Shown: positions 1 to 9,315, counted from the stretch's first letter. The stretch: DNA of 64,000 bases from Sulfurimonas sp. (GCF_041583195.1 NZ_JBFHGL010000003.1:186001-250000); one strand, 5' to 3'. The notes: a model not told the origin generated them from the sequence alone. A program made the numbers and translations.

Positions 1-1355
1 AGAATTTTTTCATGGTAGGCTTCTTTACGACGCATAAGCGTGTTTTGCCAGTTAAAAAGACTATCTAATGTGCTAAATTCTATCATTTGACCGCCCCAGC
101 GGCTAGAAAATATACTACACAGTGATTTACTTAGTACTTTAAGTTCACTATATCCATCTTTATTGATATCTTCAAAATTATATAAAATGCTATCTTTTGA
201 TAAAGATTTTTCAATCTCGAGTATATATTTGTATGCATTATCACGAAGATTTGGAAGATAAAGACCTCCAAATACACCGTGCCAATATACATCGTTTGTT
301 TGTGCTTTATATAAACTTTCGATAAAGTCAGGTTCTAAAAGCTCCTGTTTAAGACTTAAAGAGAGCATCCTTTTATGCAGATAGTTGCTTTCATGATACT
401 TGATAAAGAAATTTTTCCAAGTACCACCTTTTACCAGAGCTATTCCTACTTTCTCAAAATATTCATCACCAAGATTTTGCTTTAACTCTTCAAGAGCAAG
501 TGTCTGCTCAGATCTTAAACTCCACTCTCCCATCTCAAAATAAGATGTGTTATTTAGGTATGCAAGACCTTTTGATCTATTGTTTTTTAAATACTCGCTA
601 TAGTGCTGTGTTTGAATAAATTTATTCTCTAAAACAGCCTCTATAAATTTTTTTAACCACTCTTGCTCATATACCCATTTGTGAGTTTTTGGCCATAATC
701 CAAACTTTTCTGCATCATCAAATATAATAGCAGCCGAATCATCCTCTTTTGAAAATTCAAGTATGGTGTCAATAGCCCGATCAACAGTATAAAAAGGAAG
801 AGCATAGCGAAGTTTTTTAGATATAGGAAAAAGAGCAAGTTCGTAACCGCCCTCTTCTGTTTTATAATACCCATCCATATTGGAATGCTCAAAACCACTA
901 CTTAAAAAGTGATAATCATCTACCATTGCATAATCAATTGAGATCTTGTTTAGATCAGGTACAATTGCAGACTCCCAAACCCTCTCTGTAAGCCATAATC
1001 CTTTTGGAGTTGTATTGAAGTGCTCCTTAATATAGTTACTTAGTTTAGTGATCTGAGTTTGTCTGTCACGTGAAGGAATTGAGCTTAGAACAGGTTCATA
1101 AAAGCCTGCACTCACCCATTCTATAGAACCTTGTTCACTTAGTTTTTTCATGTTTTGAAAAACTTTTGGATGTTTTGTTCTGATCTGCTCTAGCAACCAG
1201 CCACTAGAGTGAACTGCAAATTTAAACTTTGGATACTTGATCATGGTTTCAAAAAACGGTTCATAGCATAATTCTACTGCTTCGTTAACAGCTTCATCAA
1301 AATTATCTACAGGTTGATGCATATGGATACCAAAAAGTAAGGATACTTTTTTCAT
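1..1355 (-). CDS. GH57 glycoside hydrolase, probable 4-alpha-glucanotransferase/alpha-amylase (3' end cut by window)
   Basis: Family GH57 enzyme acting on alpha-1,4-glucans in the cytoplasm. The frame runs open from the ATG at 1353-1355 to the window edge, giving about 451 residues that begin MKKVSLLFGIHMHQP. The GH57 region 1 motif HMHQP is at residues 11-15. The putative nucleophile Glu124 lies in WLTERVWE and the acid/base Asp214 in FDDAEKFG. These positions match those of the Thermococcus litoralis 4-alpha-glucanotransferase as I recall them (E123, D214), so transferase activity is favoured over plain amylase. An AAGGA ribosome site sits just upstream of the ATG. The missing C-terminus would hold the DUF1925/1926-type beta domains. 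It stands 21 bp downstream of a second GH57 gene and probably shares its transcript. Confidence 0.88.
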   Translation of the reverse strand, partial: MKKVSLLFGIHMHQPVDNFDEAVNEAVELCYEPFFETMIKYPKFKFAVHSSGWLLEQIRTKHPKVFQNMKKLSEQGSIEWVSAGFYEPVLSSIPSRDRQTQITKLSNYIKEHFNTTPKGLWLTERVWESAIVPDLNKISIDYAMVDDYHFLSSGFEHSNMDGYYKTEEGGYELALFPISKKLRYALPFYTVDRAIDTILEFSKEDDSAAIIFDDAEKFGLWPKTHKWVYEQEWLKKFIEAVLENKFIQTQHYSEYLKNNRSKGLAYLNNTSYFEMGEWSLRSEQTLALEELKQNLGDEYFEKVGIALVKGGTWKNFFIKYHESNYLHKRMLSLSLKQELLEPDFIESLYKAQTNDVYWHGVFGGLYLPNLRDNAYKYILEIEKSLSKDSILYNFEDINKDGYSELKVLSKSLCSIFSSRWGGQMIEFSTLDSLFNWQNTLMRRKEAYHEKI

Positions 1356-1376
1356 TTTAATTCCTTAAAACAATTG

Positions 1377-3413
1377 TTAAACAAACCAGTTTTCACTATA
1401 GTCGGTTTGTAAATTAATCTCTAGCTCACCAAACCCAGGTAATGTTTGAATAACCACGTTATCTTGAAGAAGCTCAAAACGCATCTGTACTTGTTCTATA
1501 CCGATATGTTTTTTTTCTATCCTTATTTCAAGCCAGTTTTTTGCTATGATCTCTACAGATATATCACCGAATTTTTCTTTGTGATTTAAATCTTTTACTG
1601 ATTCAAATGATATTTTTTCATTAAACTCTATCGGATCAATGATTACATTTATTGTGTCACATTTACATGCCTGGTCGGTGTTGTAATCAAAAGCAAAGTA
1701 CATATACTCATCATCCTGTCCGTATAGAATTTTCCTAATAGGACCTCTAACCCTATCCATAGTTGAAAAGAGTTTACTCTCATCAATTACACCACACCCT
1801 ATCCATTCAAAAAAAGAATCGTGAACACCATTTACCATAGGTGATATATGTGACTGTGGTTTAAGCCAGAAGTTTTTAGAACTGCGATCTTTTATAATTG
1901 ATTCAAACAAGTCAGACGGTGGAGTTATATTCATAATGTCATATACAGATATTAAGTGTGAGCGAAACAGGACATCAAATTCGCTTCCAAAATCTGTAAA
2001 ATGATCATCTCCGTACCACCAGAACCAGTCTGAACACTCAGCAGCTAAAAAATGTTCCGTTATCTTAGCAATAGTTTCATCATTCAAAGATGCTTTATGG
2101 TGTTCAAAATCACGCTTAGTCATATATATAAGTTCCCATCCGCGTGTTTTTTCACGATGTCCTATCCATGTATTAAACTCACCGTGAATCCAGCTTCCTG
2201 GAGAGAGACTATCTAGCGATACAGATGGAAGTTTAACTACATCTTCCATATGTATCGTATTACACCATTTGTTCTCTTTTAGCTTAGAATAGAGTGAATC
2301 AAAAAAATCAAAACCGTTGTTTTGAAAAAATTCCCAAGCATTCTCACCATCTAGTATTATAAATACTGTAGCATCATGATTTGACTCGTTAATTTTGGCA
2401 AGTGAAGATATAAAATGATCGCTTGCTTTATCTGCTTCCCAATATCTGTAAGTGAAACCAATATTATCACTGAGTGAATGATCACGAAAACCTATACACA
2501 TATCGTTATAGTTATACGGAGTGTAGAGATTGTTTCTGTCTGAATTTTTAAGTGATTTGAAAAGTATAGCCTCATCTGTAGCAATCCATTTTATGCCGCA
2601 TTCTTTTAGTAATGCTACACTTTTTTCATCAACTGCACCCTCTGCTGGCCAAAAACCATTGGGTGTAAATCCAAATGTATCTTTAAACAGTGATATTGCA
2701 CGTTTTACCTGTTCTCTAGCATCTTCTTCTAAGGGAATATGCTTTTTTGGAATCACTGTTGTAGGATTTGCTTTGATGGCATTTTGCATATCCAGTAAAA
2801 GTGGTAATATTGGATGGTTTAAAGGTGTTGTAGATATTGATATTACATCATTTTCGTGCAGTTCTTTATAATAATCAAAAATAGTTGACACAAAATTAGA
2901 TAGTTCGTTTAGTAATAATTGCTTATCTTCTTGATTATAGTTTCTTTCTTTTTTGATCAAAGTCTTTACAAGGTTGTTGTGTGTACGCAGATAAATCCCA
3001 CACCAAGATAACACAAACAAGACCTGCATGTCAAAAAGCTCTCGATCGCTAAAATGCTCTTTTTGATATAACTCTTCATAAGATGTAAAAGGTACTACCA
3101 TAGTTTCATACGGTGTGCTTTTACATATTTTGATTATCCATTTTCTATCATCTTCATTAAGATGAATGAGGTCTTTGATCCATAGATTTAAAAAACGATC
3201 ATTGTCTTGCGGATCTTTAAAATAAAGTTTCAGCTGAGATATAAGGGGAGGCGTTATGTTAAACGTAGCTTTTAGAGAACTATGTCTACTTAACATCCAA
3301 GGCATATCGTAATAGTCTTTTATGGCATGTAAAAACACCCATGGCATCTGAATTATCCCTGATGAATCACGATAATCAGGTTGATGCATATGCCATATAA
3401 AACTAAGATTCAT
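1377..3413 (-). CDS. GH57 family alpha-amylase-like glycoside hydrolase
   Basis: Second GH57 enzyme, 678 residues, predicted to hydrolyse or rearrange alpha-glucan chains in the cytoplasm. Region 1 is HMHQPDYR (residues 8-15). The candidate nucleophile is Glu258 in GFWPAEGAV and the acid/base Asp355 in ILDGENAWE, as in the long-chain GH57 amylase subgroup. There is no signal peptide. The C-terminal 150 residues form a beta-rich domain typical of the subgroup. It lies 10 bp after the nucleotidyltransferase gene and 21 bp before the other GH57 gene, so it belongs to one glucan-metabolism transcript. Exact specificity (alpha-amylase or branching-type) cannot be told from sequence alone. Confidence 0.88.
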   Translation of the reverse strand: MNLSFIWHMHQPDYRDSSGIIQMPWVFLHAIKDYYDMPWMLSRHSSLKATFNITPPLISQLKLYFKDPQDNDRFLNLWIKDLIHLNEDDRKWIIKICKSTPYETMVVPFTSYEELYQKEHFSDRELFDMQVLFVLSWCGIYLRTHNNLVKTLIKKERNYNQEDKQLLLNELSNFVSTIFDYYKELHENDVISISTTPLNHPILPLLLDMQNAIKANPTTVIPKKHIPLEEDAREQVKRAISLFKDTFGFTPNGFWPAEGAVDEKSVALLKECGIKWIATDEAILFKSLKNSDRNNLYTPYNYNDMCIGFRDHSLSDNIGFTYRYWEADKASDHFISSLAKINESNHDATVFIILDGENAWEFFQNNGFDFFDSLYSKLKENKWCNTIHMEDVVKLPSVSLDSLSPGSWIHGEFNTWIGHREKTRGWELIYMTKRDFEHHKASLNDETIAKITEHFLAAECSDWFWWYGDDHFTDFGSEFDVLFRSHLISVYDIMNITPPSDLFESIIKDRSSKNFWLKPQSHISPMVNGVHDSFFEWIGCGVIDESKLFSTMDRVRGPIRKILYGQDDEYMYFAFDYNTDQACKCDTINVIIDPIEFNEKISFESVKDLNHKEKFGDISVEIIAKNWLEIRIEKKHIGIEQVQMRFELLQDNVVIQTLPGFGELEINLQTDYSENWFV

Positions 3414-3423
3414 AGATGTCCTT

Positions 3424-5925
3424 TTATTCTTGTGACCATTGAGCTATTTTATCTTTATAGCTGTTATAAATAACTTCCCCGGAAGCTTTGTCTTTAGCTT
3501 GAATGTAAAGGTTGATATGATCTGTATACTGATCCGGAATCATTAATATCCAGTCTGTATTATTTTCCCATATCTTAACACCATCTATAGATGATGATTT
3601 TTTCCCTTTTGCACTCTCTAAAAATTTACGCATCATCTTACCTTTAAGTGCTTGTGTACACTCAACTTTGATCATCCTATAATCAAATTTTTCAATACAT
3701 TTTGACACATCTGAGAGTTTTACACCGTTGCAGGTTACAAGCTCCATTATTTTAATAGATGCATACATAGCATCACGTGTAGCACCAAACTCCGTAAACG
3801 TATAGTTTCCATCTACCGTAGCGATCAATTCATACTCTTTTAATTTTTTAGCATCATAATCTGCGTATTTTCCACGCTCAATCTCTAGGTTTTCAAATTC
3901 AACTATATCAGGAGCCCATGTAGGAAGGAGGACTTTTTTTGTTTTTCCCTCATCTGTCATATTTATCAAATGCAGTACGGCTAAAAGACCTCTTATCTTA
4001 TCTAACACCTCACCTTCATCAGTAACAAGTCTTATGTACTGTTCATTTGGATATATTATTACACCCATATTACATCCCAGACTTTTTACAATTGAAGAGA
4101 TATTTGATTTTGAGTTTTTCTTTAATCCATCAATATTAAAAAGTTTTTTCTCATCGTGATAAGTATTTAAAACGATATTTTCAATTCCAAGATCATTTAA
4201 AATACCAGGTAAAATATCTGCAGTGGAGCTATGCATCATATCAACTGCTACACTGAAAGTATCACACTTAGACAGACTGCTTCTAATACTGTCTTCAAAT
4301 GCCACCTTATAGCTTTGACACTCTTTATGATGCAGAGTTTCATGAATCTCTCCAACTAAAGAGTAATCCACACGACGAAATTTTTCTGTAAAAAATGCTT
4401 TTTCTATATCTTTTGATATATTTGTTCCTATGCGAAGTCCTTCGTGATTAAAAAGAGTAATTTGTGAACTTGTAGGATCCTCCATTGCCTGTTTAAAATG
4501 AGCTCCGCCAACTATTGTATCATCATGAGAAATCGTATATCTTAATACTGCACGTGCTGTATTTTTAAGATCAAGTACATCAACACCTCCTGAAAGCAGA
4601 CCTCCTAAAAATGCACGTTTTAACATACGAGAATTTTTATCGTAATCACGTCCAACGGCAACTTTAGAACCTATTGGTAGTTGCGCAGCAAATGCTTCAG
4701 CTAGTTTTGTTGCCATTTCACATGAAAGTTCAATATTACTTTTTCCGGTAACTGTACCGTCTTGAAAAATTGAATTTTTATAACGACTTCCCCATACAAG
4801 GTTATGACTTACAATTGAAGCTGATTCGATGCTTTTTTCAGGCCATATAGTAACATCTTGCTCAAAGCGGCTAAGTTCTCCGATTTCACAACCTTCTGCA
4901 AGAATTAAACCGACTTTCGCGCTAACATTTTTACCTATTGTATTATCATTACAGATAACACAGTTGTTTAACTTTGTATTGTGGCCTATAACTACATCAT
5001 TCCATAAAACTGAATTACTAATCTTAGAGTCACTGTCAATTGTAACGTTATCACCTATAACTACGTTGTTTAGTTTGACATTCTTTTTAATTATTACATT
5101 TTTACCTATAACAACATTTCCTATAATATCGATGCTTTTGTCAAACTGATAAGGTGTGTCACTATATAAAGTTCCATCAGGATACACTTCTGATTTACCT
5201 GGAATTTTAAAATTTACACGCCCAGTCAATATATCATCATATACGTCTCTATAACTCTCAGGATTACCTACATCGCGCCAATATCCTTCAAGATTATAAC
5301 CCATAAGTGGTATATTGCTTTGCATAAGTAAAGGAAAAAGATCTTTAGCGAAGTCAAAATTTTTATTTTCAGGAATATAGTTAAGAATCTCTGGCTCTAT
5401 AATATATATACCAGTATTTATTGTGTCACTAAACACTTCACCCCAACTTGGTTTTTCTAAAAACTTCTCTATTACGTTTTCTTCGTTTGCAATAACAACA
5501 CCAAACTGTAAAGGATTCTCAACAGATGTTAATACTATGGACAGCTGAGATTCTTTGCTTTCATGGAAATCTAAAATCTTTTTAAAATCAAAGTCCGTTA
5601 CAAGGTCACCGCTTATTATGATGAAGTTTTCATCTCCTATAAGCTCTTGAGCAAGTTTTACAGCCCCTGCTGTTCCATAATCATCATCTGGAAGCACATA
5701 AGATATTTTAATCCCAAATTCACTGCCATCTTTAAAATAGTCTTTAATAATATCTGGTTTAAAATAAAGTAAAACTATAAACTCTGTAATACCAATATCT
5801 TTTAATGTCATCATTGTATGTTCCATCATAGGACGGTTTACAATAGGTAACATAGGTTTAGGTCTAGAATTTGTAAGTGGTTGAATCCTACTTCCAAATC
5901 CACCTGCCATCACGACAGCCTTCAT
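3424..5925 (-). CDS. Sugar-phosphate nucleotidyltransferase fused to a left-handed beta-helix and a degenerate phosphoglucomutase domain
   Basis: 833-residue fusion. Residues 1-235 are a nucleotidyltransferase with the signature MAGGFGSRIQPLTNSRPKPM and the metal-site segment SGDLVTDFD near 105-113. It should make an NDP-sugar from a sugar 1-phosphate. Residues about 250-375 are hexapeptide repeats (VVIGKNVII, VVIGDNVTI). Residues about 395-833 align with the phosphohexomutase fold but lack its active site. Where the family has TASHNP this protein has GGAHFK (473-478), so the phosphoserine is Ala. Where the metal loop DGDADR is expected there is YPNEQYIR (625-632). The GEMSGH sugar loop reads as a YTFTEF-type segment. 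The third domain is therefore probably non-catalytic, perhaps regulatory. Usually annotated mannose-1-phosphate guanylyltransferase; context suggests glucose 1-phosphate. The start has a GGGAGAA ribosome site. Confidence 0.85.
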   Translation of the reverse strand: MKAVVMAGGFGSRIQPLTNSRPKPMLPIVNRPMMEHTMMTLKDIGITEFIVLLYFKPDIIKDYFKDGSEFGIKISYVLPDDDYGTAGAVKLAQELIGDENFIIISGDLVTDFDFKKILDFHESKESQLSIVLTSVENPLQFGVVIANEENVIEKFLEKPSWGEVFSDTINTGIYIIEPEILNYIPENKNFDFAKDLFPLLMQSNIPLMGYNLEGYWRDVGNPESYRDVYDDILTGRVNFKIPGKSEVYPDGTLYSDTPYQFDKSIDIIGNVVIGKNVIIKKNVKLNNVVIGDNVTIDSDSKISNSVLWNDVVIGHNTKLNNCVICNDNTIGKNVSAKVGLILAEGCEIGELSRFEQDVTIWPEKSIESASIVSHNLVWGSRYKNSIFQDGTVTGKSNIELSCEMATKLAEAFAAQLPIGSKVAVGRDYDKNSRMLKRAFLGGLLSGGVDVLDLKNTARAVLRYTISHDDTIVGGAHFKQAMEDPTSSQITLFNHEGLRIGTNISKDIEKAFFTEKFRRVDYSLVGEIHETLHHKECQSYKVAFEDSIRSSLSKCDTFSVAVDMMHSSTADILPGILNDLGIENIVLNTYHDEKKLFNIDGLKKNSKSNISSIVKSLGCNMGVIIYPNEQYIRLVTDEGEVLDKIRGLLAVLHLINMTDEGKTKKVLLPTWAPDIVEFENLEIERGKYADYDAKKLKEYELIATVDGNYTFTEFGATRDAMYASIKIMELVTCNGVKLSDVSKCIEKFDYRMIKVECTQALKGKMMRKFLESAKGKKSSSIDGVKIWENNTDWILMIPDQYTDHINLYIQAKDKASGEVIYNSYKDKIAQWSQE

Positions 5926-5953
5926 ACATTCTCCCTCGTTTAAATTCTATAAA

Positions 5954-6232
5954 TTAAATTTTTAAAAGCGCATTCATAGAACCAAACGGTGATGGTACTG
6001 AATCTAACTCACTATCATGGTGCCATTGTTCATCGTTTATACGATATCCAAACTGGAACTCGTTATCAACAGGTAAAACCTTTGTAATATAAAACTCACC
6101 ACTCTTTTTTACTTTCATCGGCTCATCTTGCCAATCATTCCACTCACCACAAACACTAACACTTTCAACACCATCAGGTACAATACTAAATGTAACCCAA
6201 GCCTTTTGACCTTTTTTTGTAATTTTAACCAT
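5954..6232 (-). CDS. Stand-alone CBM48 / AMPK-type glycogen-binding protein
   Basis: A 92-residue protein that is essentially one carbohydrate-binding module of the isoamylase N-terminal/CBM48 fold. The diagnostic segment VSVCGEWNDWQDEPMKV (about residues 26-42) and a following FQFGYRINDEQW strand are visible. These match the glycogen-binding face of AMPK beta subunits and branching enzymes. There is no catalytic domain, signal peptide or membrane segment. Its place between the phosphorylase-like gene and the nucleotidyltransferase suggests it tethers or regulates one of those proteins on glycogen. Whether it is a free adaptor or a split-off domain is unknown. Confidence 0.82.
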   Translation of the reverse strand: MVKITKKGQKAWVTFSIVPDGVESVSVCGEWNDWQDEPMKVKKSGEFYITKVLPVDNEFQFGYRINDEQWHHDSELDSVPSPFGSMNALLKI

Positions 6233-6356
6233 AATATTATCCTTAATATCAATTAATCTAAATTTAACTTTAGTAAGTCACTCATACATCAGCCCTTATA
6301 TTATTAGTCGCTAGGTGCTTGCCTCCTTTTGAATCTGGTTTTATTATTTTTAGTTT

Positions 6357-8009
6357 TTATTCTACTTTATAGTCATACATATAAAGATAATATTCTGCTG
6401 CCATACGACCTGAATTAAAATCAAATTCTACATCTGTCATAGCATTTTTCATTATCTCAACCCATTTTTTAGGTTCGTTATAATATGTAGGTATTACTTT
6501 GTTTTCTAAAATATCCATCATATTTTTATTGTCAATACGATCTTGTTCTTCTATAGGAAGAGTATGATCTACTGGAGGTATGGTAAAAGAGTTGGCACCA
6601 TCACGTGCGAATTCTGGATGCCAGCCATCGTCCATTGATACATGGATAGAACCATTCATGCTTGCTGTCATACCACTTGTACCACTTGCTTCACGAGTTA
6701 TACGAGGTGTATTTAACCACACATCACTTCCCTCTTTTAAAAGACGAGATAACTCAAGCTCATACCCTGTTAAAACAGCTATGTTTGCATAATGATCACT
6801 AATATGAATAAGTTCATTAAATATCTCAACTGCACCTTGATCTGTAGGATAAGGTTTGCCTGCCCAGATAATCTGTACCGGCATCTCTGTACGTTTGATC
6901 AGTTGGACAAAACGCTCAAGGTCATATTTTAAAAGACCAGGACGCTTATACTCGGCAAAACGACGTGCCCATACAATAGTCAGTATCTCTGGATCAAACA
7001 TTTTCCCGGTTTGGTCTGCTACGATAGCAAAAAGTAATTTTTTAAGGTGCATCTTACGAGCAATAAGCTCATAGTCTTCATGCTCATCTAATGCTCTAAT
7101 AAGTGTTTTATCTGTCCAAAACTTTTTGTTTTGAGCATTTGTAATAGATATGATATCGCAACGTTTTTCTACTTTAGACCACATATTATTAGCTACTTCA
7201 CCGTGAATCTTTGAAACAGCGTTTGCAATCTTTGCAGCACGGAGTGCTCCAACCGTTATACTAAAGTTATTATCAGCATTTGTACAACTTATTTCTCTGA
7301 CTTGCTCAAGTGATAATCCCGAAAAGAATCCCATCTCATATAAGAAATTTATATCGTGTTCTTCGTTACCTGCTTTTTCAGGTGTATGTGTTGTAAAAAC
7401 TACACGTTTCTTTACTTCTTCCATATCTTTATATTTGTTGTATAGTTGATAAACTAAAGGCAGAGAATGTCCTTCGTTCATATGGTATATATCTACTGAT
7501 TGGTTAAGTGCTTCTAGAATCTTGACACCACCAATACCCAGTACAATCTCTTGAGCTACACGTGTACGCTCATTACCATCATATAGTTTGTGTGTGATAG
7601 TTCTTGATAGATAGTCGTTTTCCTCTGTATCTGTAGAAAGAAGAATTATTGGAGCTGTACCAAAAATATCAGGATGAAGTAAATATGCTTTTACAACCAC
7701 ATCTTCATTATGAATCTTAACCTTAACAGATACTGCCAACTCTTCTAAAAAGTAGTAATTTTTACGTGTGTATTGTACTCTTAAAGTACGATCTTCATTG
7801 CGGGCTTGATCGTAATAACCGTAACTCCAAAGTAGACCCACGCCTATTACGCTCTGTTTTAAATCGTACACACTTCTCATATGTGAACCTGATAAAAAAC
7901 CAAGTCCCCCTGAATAAATCTTTAACGATTGATCAATAGCAAATTCCATTGAGAAATAAGCACACCTAGTATTGTATTTTTCATTAATATGATATGAAAA
8001 CAAATTCAT
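6357..8009 (-). CDS. Alpha-glucan phosphorylase family (GT35) protein lacking the PLP lysine
   Basis: 550 residues of the short bacterial/archaeal alpha-glucan phosphorylase family (TIGR02094 type). Visible landmarks are GGLGFLSGSH near 34-43, HMNEGHSLPL at 176-185, VWARRFAEYKRPG at 346-358, and EASGTSGMTASMNG at 440-453. In active phosphorylases the last motif reads SGTSGMK or SGTGNMK and its Lys forms the Schiff base with pyridoxal phosphate. Here the codon is ACA, giving Thr448. The rest of the motif is intact and the reading frame shows no decay. Either the enzyme works without PLP, for example as an NDP-glucose-dependent glucan synthase, or it is a regulatory pseudo-enzyme. The neighbouring sugar nucleotidyltransferase and CBM48 genes fit a role in glycogen synthesis or turnover. 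Confidence 0.8.
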   Translation of the reverse strand: MNLFSYHINEKYNTRCAYFSMEFAIDQSLKIYSGGLGFLSGSHMRSVYDLKQSVIGVGLLWSYGYYDQARNEDRTLRVQYTRKNYYFLEELAVSVKVKIHNEDVVVKAYLLHPDIFGTAPIILLSTDTEENDYLSRTITHKLYDGNERTRVAQEIVLGIGGVKILEALNQSVDIYHMNEGHSLPLVYQLYNKYKDMEEVKKRVVFTTHTPEKAGNEEHDINFLYEMGFFSGLSLEQVREISCTNADNNFSITVGALRAAKIANAVSKIHGEVANNMWSKVEKRCDIISITNAQNKKFWTDKTLIRALDEHEDYELIARKMHLKKLLFAIVADQTGKMFDPEILTIVWARRFAEYKRPGLLKYDLERFVQLIKRTEMPVQIIWAGKPYPTDQGAVEIFNELIHISDHYANIAVLTGYELELSRLLKEGSDVWLNTPRITREASGTSGMTASMNGSIHVSMDDGWHPEFARDGANSFTIPPVDHTLPIEEQDRIDNKNMMDILENKVIPTYYNEPKKWVEIMKNAMTDVEFDFNSGRMAAEYYLYMYDYKVE

Positions 8010-8024
8010 AACAACTCCTTAGCC

Positions 8025-9020
8025 TCACTTATTACCAATAAATACACACATATCTACAAGTCTACTGCTGTATCCCCATTCATTATCGTACCAAGCTAGT
8101 ACTTTAACCGTTTTACCATCTACTACACTTGTCATATCCGGTATGTAAGTAGAGCTATATGTAGAGCCTATAAAATCACTTGAAACACGCTTTTGATTAT
8201 CTATCTCTATTAAATCTGAAAACTCACCTTTAGATGCTAATTCCATGGCATAATTTACATCATCAACACTAACCTCTTTTTTAAGATTAACCGTCAGATC
8301 TACAACTGAAACATCAGGAGTAGGAACACGCATAGCATAACCGTTAAGTTTTCCATGTAAATGAGGCATAACTTTACCAATGGCCTTTGCAGCACCTGTT
8401 GTTGTAGGAATCATATTAATAGCGGCAGCACGTGCACGACGCATATCTTTAGAGTGTTTAACATCAAGTATGTTTTGATCGTTAGTATAAGAATGTATAG
8501 TAGTCATCAGACCGTTTTCAATACCAAAAGAGTCATCTAGAACTTTACATATAGGTGCAAGAGCGTTTGTAGTACAGCTAGCATTGGAAATTATAGCTTC
8601 TCCATTATACTGATCTGTATTTATATTAAGTACGTAAGTTGGTGTATCATCTTTGGCCGGTGCTGACATAACTACTTTTTTGACGCCATTTTTTAAATAA
8701 CCTTGTGCTTTTTCGGAAGTTAAAAAAACACCAGTACATTCAATAACAAGCTCAGCTCCACGTGAGCCAAAGTCAAGCTCATTAATATTACGAGTAAAAG
8801 ATAAAGAAACATTTTTTCCATATATATTGATTGTATTATCATTTACAAGTTTAGCATCAATGCCATTATGAACGCTGTCATAATTGAATAAATATTCCAA
8901 CATTTCAGGTTTTGTAGTTGTATTTATTGCTACAAGCTCAATATCATCACGTCTTGCAATGATTTTTGCTACTATAATTCCTATACGTCCTGTTCCATTA
9001 ATTGCTACTTTAAGTGCCAT
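8025..9020 (-). CDS. gap: Glyceraldehyde-3-phosphate dehydrogenase, type I
   Basis: Catalyses the reversible oxidation/phosphorylation of glyceraldehyde 3-phosphate. The catalytic Cys149 lies in SNASCTTNALAP and the Rossmann motif is NGTGRIG at residues 8-14. The C-terminus WYDNEWGYSSRLVD is typical. I place the start at the ATG at 9018-9020 (MALKVAIN), 6 nt after AAGGA; a TTG two codons upstream abuts the ribosome site and is unlikely. At the end of the second strand the usual NAD-binding Asp (AINDLTD) is replaced: the sequence reads AINTTTKP, so use of NADP(H) is possible. It is followed 15 bp downstream by the phosphorylase-like gene, tying gluconeogenic flux to the glucan block. Confidence 0.95.
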   Translation of the reverse strand: MALKVAINGTGRIGIIVAKIIARRDDIELVAINTTTKPEMLEYLFNYDSVHNGIDAKLVNDNTINIYGKNVSLSFTRNINELDFGSRGAELVIECTGVFLTSEKAQGYLKNGVKKVVMSAPAKDDTPTYVLNINTDQYNGEAIISNASCTTNALAPICKVLDDSFGIENGLMTTIHSYTNDQNILDVKHSKDMRRARAAAINMIPTTTGAAKAIGKVMPHLHGKLNGYAMRVPTPDVSVVDLTVNLKKEVSVDDVNYAMELASKGEFSDLIEIDNQKRVSSDFIGSTYSSTYIPDMTSVVDGKTVKVLAWYDNEWGYSSRLVDMCVFIGNK

Positions 9021-9315
9021 GGTCAATCCTTAAATTAAGTAACTATACAAACTAAGCATTATGCTAAACAAATAAACTTTATGTGGTGAAACTACCAAGA
9101 ATAACTAATTATAAAAATATTAACTTAAAAATAACTATATAAATACAATTAATAACGAATATAATACAGAAAATACATAATATGTGACCATTATGATACT
9201 TTATTAGCATTAAGTAGAGAAAATATGAACAACAATCTTTGATATATAAGAGTTGCAAAAAGAAGAAAAAATGATTAATATTAAATAATATGCAGATAGT
9301 ATTTATATAAAAGAA
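9021..9315. other. AT-rich spacer between gap and rnpB
   Basis: About 295 bp of very AT-rich DNA with no supportable gene. It must hold the promoter of gap (minus strand) and the 3' processing or termination region of rnpB (minus strand). A weak AT hairpin (ATATTA/TAATAT) followed by a T-run is visible downstream of rnpB near 9260-9295, but it is too weak to call a terminator with confidence. Confidence 0.5.

Noticed and set aside
2530-2871. Plus-strand open frame of 113 codons inside the GH57 gene
   Set aside because: Lies wholly antisense to a well-supported gene and has no family resemblance; similar antisense shadows inside oorA, sucD, acnB, secA, ilvA and trpD were also dismissed.
6253-6285. 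A 10-codon minus-strand ORF (MSDLLKLNLD) between the phosphorylase-like gene and the CBM48 gene
   Set aside because: No good ribosome site close to its ATG, no regulatory hairpin around it, and such short ORFs arise by chance in AT-rich DNA.
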